The translations under genes and the position numbers were made by a program. The notes under the pieces are model-generated. The model worked only from the letters and a program-made list of their open reading frames with translations, made no database searches and was not told the DNA's origin. Of a stretch of 18,220 nt of DNA, positions 18,127-18,220 are shown piece by piece; the stretch's first letter is position 1, and every line of letters starts with the position of its first letter. Origin of the DNA: Planctomycetes bacterium UBA1662 (GTDB taxonomy: Bacteria > Planctomycetota > UBA8108); contig DCKY01000212.1 in assembly GCA_002320775.1 (NCBI GenBank), forward strand, positions 1 through 18,220. The letters run 5' to 3'.

Positions 18127-18220
18127 GCGGCGGCAGGATCGAGGCGGCGGTAGAGAAGATTCGCTCCGAGGGGCGGGTCGGGCTGATGACCCACATCGTG
18201 CTGGGCTACCCCTCGCTTGA
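18123..18220 (+). CDS. trpA: Tryptophan synthase alpha chain (5' end only)
   Basis: Only the first 32 codons are in the window. They read MSGGRIEAAVEKIRSEGR followed by VGLMTHIVLGYPSL, matching the first helix and the beta-1 strand of TrpA, where TxGxP-like sequences are usual. The ATG overlaps the trpB stop codon by four bases, the common trpBA coupling. TrpA cleaves indole-3-glycerol phosphate and channels indole to TrpB. Catalytic residues lie beyond the window, so the call rests on position and the short N-terminal match. Confidence 0.87.
   Translation, partial: MSGGRIEAAVEKIRSEGRVGLMTHIVLGYPSL

Overview
The window reads as a stretch of chromosome from a GC-rich bacterium. It carries core genes (mutS, uvrC, trmB, ispH, argS, leuB, trpB, trpA) together with a Hanks-type FHA-kinase and a stand-alone MshEN domain. 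That mix, and the use of the MEP isoprenoid pathway, would fit a deltaproteobacterium-like or related environmental lineage. The lineage is an inference from gene content only; no rRNA or tRNA gene and no mobile element is visible.

Layout. (1) 1-6768, plus strand: the 3' part of a fused alpha-beta 2-oxoacid dehydrogenase E1 gene, a probable terminator, a DUF255/YyaL-type thioredoxin-fold protein, a 100-residue unknown protein, and a 926-residue FHA-kinase. (2) 6784-16575, minus strand, read from high to low coordinates: leuB, argS, ispH, trmB, uvrC, an MshEN-only protein, and mutS. ispH-trmB-uvrC is a tight operon (17-nt gap, then an ATGA overlap). leuB-argS is another pair (29-nt gap). ispH, the MshEN gene and mutS each have their own promoter candidate. 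(3) 16858-18220, plus strand: trpB and the start of trpA, joined by an ATGA overlap and divergent from leuB. No gap without a gene exceeds 300 bases; the largest are 16576-16857 and 10050-10267, and both carry promoter or dyad candidates described below.

Most genes are ordinary housekeeping functions: amino-acid synthesis, tRNA charging and modification, isoprenoid synthesis, and nucleotide-excision and mismatch repair. The outstanding item is the gene at 3988-6768. Its kinase domain is interrupted between the catalytic loop (HSDIKPAN, residues 264-271) and the DFG motif (residues 794-796) by about 510 residues. The interrupting segment looks like the AAA/STAND ATPase, winged-helix and TPR module that normally follows the kinase in PknK-like proteins. 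All catalytic kinase residues remain, while the inserted ATPase has degenerate Walker motifs. This suggests a kinase whose active site is assembled around, and possibly controlled by, an inserted sensor module. A small gene in the same frame lies nine bases upstream. This is the best candidate here for an undescribed system.
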